Shown piece by piece: positions 6,438-7,421 of a stretch of DNA of 7,421 nt. Position 1 is the stretch's first letter. The number at the start of each line of letters is the position of its first letter. Source of the DNA: Bdellovibrionales bacterium. GTDB taxonomy: Bacteria; Bdellovibrionota; UBA1018; CAIPTA01. A program made the position numbers and the translations under genes. The stretch covers positions 1 through 7,421 of the forward strand of contig JAKFYM010000214.1 in NCBI GenBank assembly GCA_021730855.1, in the 5' to 3' direction. The notes under the pieces are model-generated. The model was not told the origin of the DNA. It did not search any database and saw nothing but the letters and a program-made list of their open reading frames with translations.

Positions 6438-7253
6438 ATGGTTTTTTTCTTTTTCTTGATGCTCGGGGGCGGCCACGCGGCTGCCGAGAGCCAGCTCGCC
6501 CTGGGCGCGATCAATAGTTGCTTCCTAGAAAATGGCCAGATTTCTTGTTGGGGAAATCCCCATTCGGGAATCAATGAAGTGCCTGCACTTTCCCATCCTT
6601 CGCAGCTATCCGTGGGCGACTATCATGCTTGTGCTTTGGCGGGAGGCGGGGTGCACTGCTGGGGCATGGATTTTTTTGGCGAGACAAAGGTGCCGAACCT
6701 CCGGAGCCCCAGCCAACTTGCTCTTGGACCTAAACATAGCTGTGCCCTAACTCTCGATGGCGTGCGCTGCTGGGGGGGAAACCACTTTGGCCAAACCAAT
6801 GTGCCCAAAACCCTGGCGAAGGTGCAGGCGATTTCCGCTGGAGGGAGGCATAGCTGCATGCTATCGACGGAGGGCGTACGGTGTTGGGGCGCTGTGGAGC
6901 TAACTCGGCCGCCAGAGCTCGTGAATCCTCGCCAGATCGTTTCGGGAGACGCCCACAGCTGCGCCCTGGCCGACAACGGCATGCACTGCTGGGGAGTGAA
7001 TGAGTTTGGCCAAACAGAGGTGCCAAAGGATTTGGGCGTGGTTCGGCAAATCGCTGCCGGGGGCGCCAGCTCCTGCGCGCTCACGGAAACAGGAGTGCGT
7101 TGCTGGGGGCATTTGCGGGAGCCGCCAGACTTAGAGCAACCAACTTCCTTGGCTGTGGGCGGACTCCACGCTTATGCGATGACGGCCACCGGGCTCCGCT
7201 GCTGGGGCAGCAATCAGTATGGCCAATGCGGCAAACAATCCAAAGAGAAGTAG
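6438..7253 (+). CDS. Exported RCC1-repeat (beta-propeller-like) protein
   Basis: The protein has 271 residues. A short hydrophobic N-terminus (MVFFFFLMLGGGHAAAES) looks like a signal peptide, though it lacks a clear basic n-region. The rest is seven tandem repeats of 34-37 residues, starting near residues 18, 55, 92, 129, 165, 202 and 236. The pattern is roughly Q-L-x-x-G-x-x-H-S-C-A-L-x-x-x-G-V-x-C-W-G, then N-x-F-G-Q-T-x-V-P. This is the RCC1 (alpha-tubulin-suppressor-like) repeat, and seven copies suit a closed seven-bladed propeller, although the blades are shorter than in eukaryotic RCC1. Six repeats carry a C-x8-C pair (for example C28/C37, C102/C111 and C213/C222); the seventh keeps only C255. 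Function is unknown; such propellers usually bind proteins. The start is bounded by an in-frame TAA at 6432-6434. No Shine-Dalgarno sequence is visible. Opposite-strand frames here are shadows of the repeat coding. Confidence 0.87.
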   Translation: MVFFFFLMLGGGHAAAESQLALGAINSCFLENGQISCWGNPHSGINEVPALSHPSQLSVGDYHACALAGGGVHCWGMDFFGETKVPNLRSPSQLALGPKHSCALTLDGVRCWGGNHFGQTNVPKTLAKVQAISAGGRHSCMLSTEGVRCWGAVELTRPPELVNPRQIVSGDAHSCALADNGMHCWGVNEFGQTEVPKDLGVVRQIAAGGASSCALTETGVRCWGHLREPPDLEQPTSLAVGGLHAYAMTATGLRCWGSNQYGQCGKQSKEK

Positions 7254-7291
7254 TTTTTTTGCAAATAAATTCCGTTATTCTACGGCCCACT

Positions 7292-7296
7292 AGGAG
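7292..7296 (+). promoter_or_regulatory. Ribosome binding site of the last, partial gene
   Basis: AGGAG lies 7 nt before the ATG at 7304, a near-optimal spacing that fixes this start. The 50-bp gap after the RCC1 gene has a run of Ts right after its stop but no hairpin, so no intrinsic terminator is recognised. Read-through from the RCC1 gene is possible. Confidence 0.6.
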
Positions 7297-7303
7297 TCAC
7301 TAA

Positions 7304-7421
7304 ATGAAAATTTTTCTTTTTCTCGTCCTTTTTCTTCCCCAAGCATTCGCAGACACCACAGAACAAGAGATGATGAAGGCCTTCCAGCAATACGCCACTC
7401 CTGGAGCTCCTCACAGGCTCC
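7304..7421 (+). CDS. Exported protein, probably DUF1579 family (3' end outside window)
   Basis: Thirty-nine complete codons are present before the window ends. The start, MKIFLFLVLFLPQAFA, is a classic Sec signal peptide with a lysine, a hydrophobic core and an AFA cleavage motif before DTTEQEMM. The mature start continues to QQYATPGAPHRL. The PG-x-PH-(K/R)-L pattern near the N-terminus resembles DUF1579 proteins, whose function is unknown; this family call rests on a short stretch and is tentative. The start is supported by AGGAG 7 nt upstream. It has no visible link to the signalling operon. Confidence 0.75.
   Translation, partial: MKIFLFLVLFLPQAFADTTEQEMMKAFQQYATPGAPHRL

Noticed and set aside
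6623..7084. Minus-strand frame with repeated Pro/Gln/Cys pattern
   Set aside because: The apparent repeats simply mirror the RCC1 repeats on the plus strand, and no start signal or family supports it.
6489..7250. Tandem repeats considered as a CRISPR-like or DNA satellite array
   Set aside because: The periodicity is about 111 bp and conserved at protein level, with divergent DNA and no constant direct repeats separated by unique spacers.
7254..7303. Intrinsic terminator after the RCC1-like gene
   Set aside because: A run of Ts follows the stop codon, but no stable inverted repeat precedes it.

Overview
The window reads as a bacterial signal-transduction island, followed by the start of an unrelated set of exported proteins. 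The organism is probably a Gram-negative, possibly of the Bdellovibrionota or a similar delta-proteobacteria-like group. That placement is an inference from protein style: many receiver-containing proteins without DNA-binding outputs, an HD-GYP protein with a centrally placed accessory domain, Cys-rich exported RCC1 repeats and a DUF1579-like exported protein. No rRNA or other taxonomic marker is present. Base composition looks balanced, and GTG and TTG starts are common.

Layout. Positions 1-400 hold a receiver-only protein, or the C-terminal receiver of a longer protein cut by the window edge. Positions 401-671 are non-coding or nearly so. They contain a degenerate hairpin, a separate half-copy of a hairpin sequence that is intact at 6351-6383, a possible 36-codon Arg-rich ORF on the minus strand, and an AT-rich probable promoter. 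Positions 672-6354 carry four same-strand genes, tightly packed (17-bp overlap, 4-bp ATGA overlap, 16-bp gap): REC-class III nucleotide cyclase, REC-HD-GYP phosphodiesterase, REC-histidine kinase-REC hybrid kinase, and a PAS-PAS soluble histidine kinase. A 13-bp perfect hairpin followed by seven Ts ends this unit. Positions 6403-7253 hold a promoter candidate and an exported seven-repeat RCC1-like protein. From 7304 to the window edge is the start of another exported protein, probably of the DUF1579 family.

How the genes may work together (inference). The operon encodes two kinases with conserved phospho-accepting His residues and four receiver domains, with a fifth receiver just upstream. 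None of the receiver proteins has a DNA-binding output. Two receivers are fused to second-messenger enzymes: one that would make a cyclic mononucleotide and one that would degrade cyclic di-GMP. The simplest model is a cytoplasmic phosphorelay that sets both messengers together: PAS input, then the kinase, then the hybrid kinase/receivers, then cyclase and phosphodiesterase. No transmembrane segments are visible in any of the four operon proteins.
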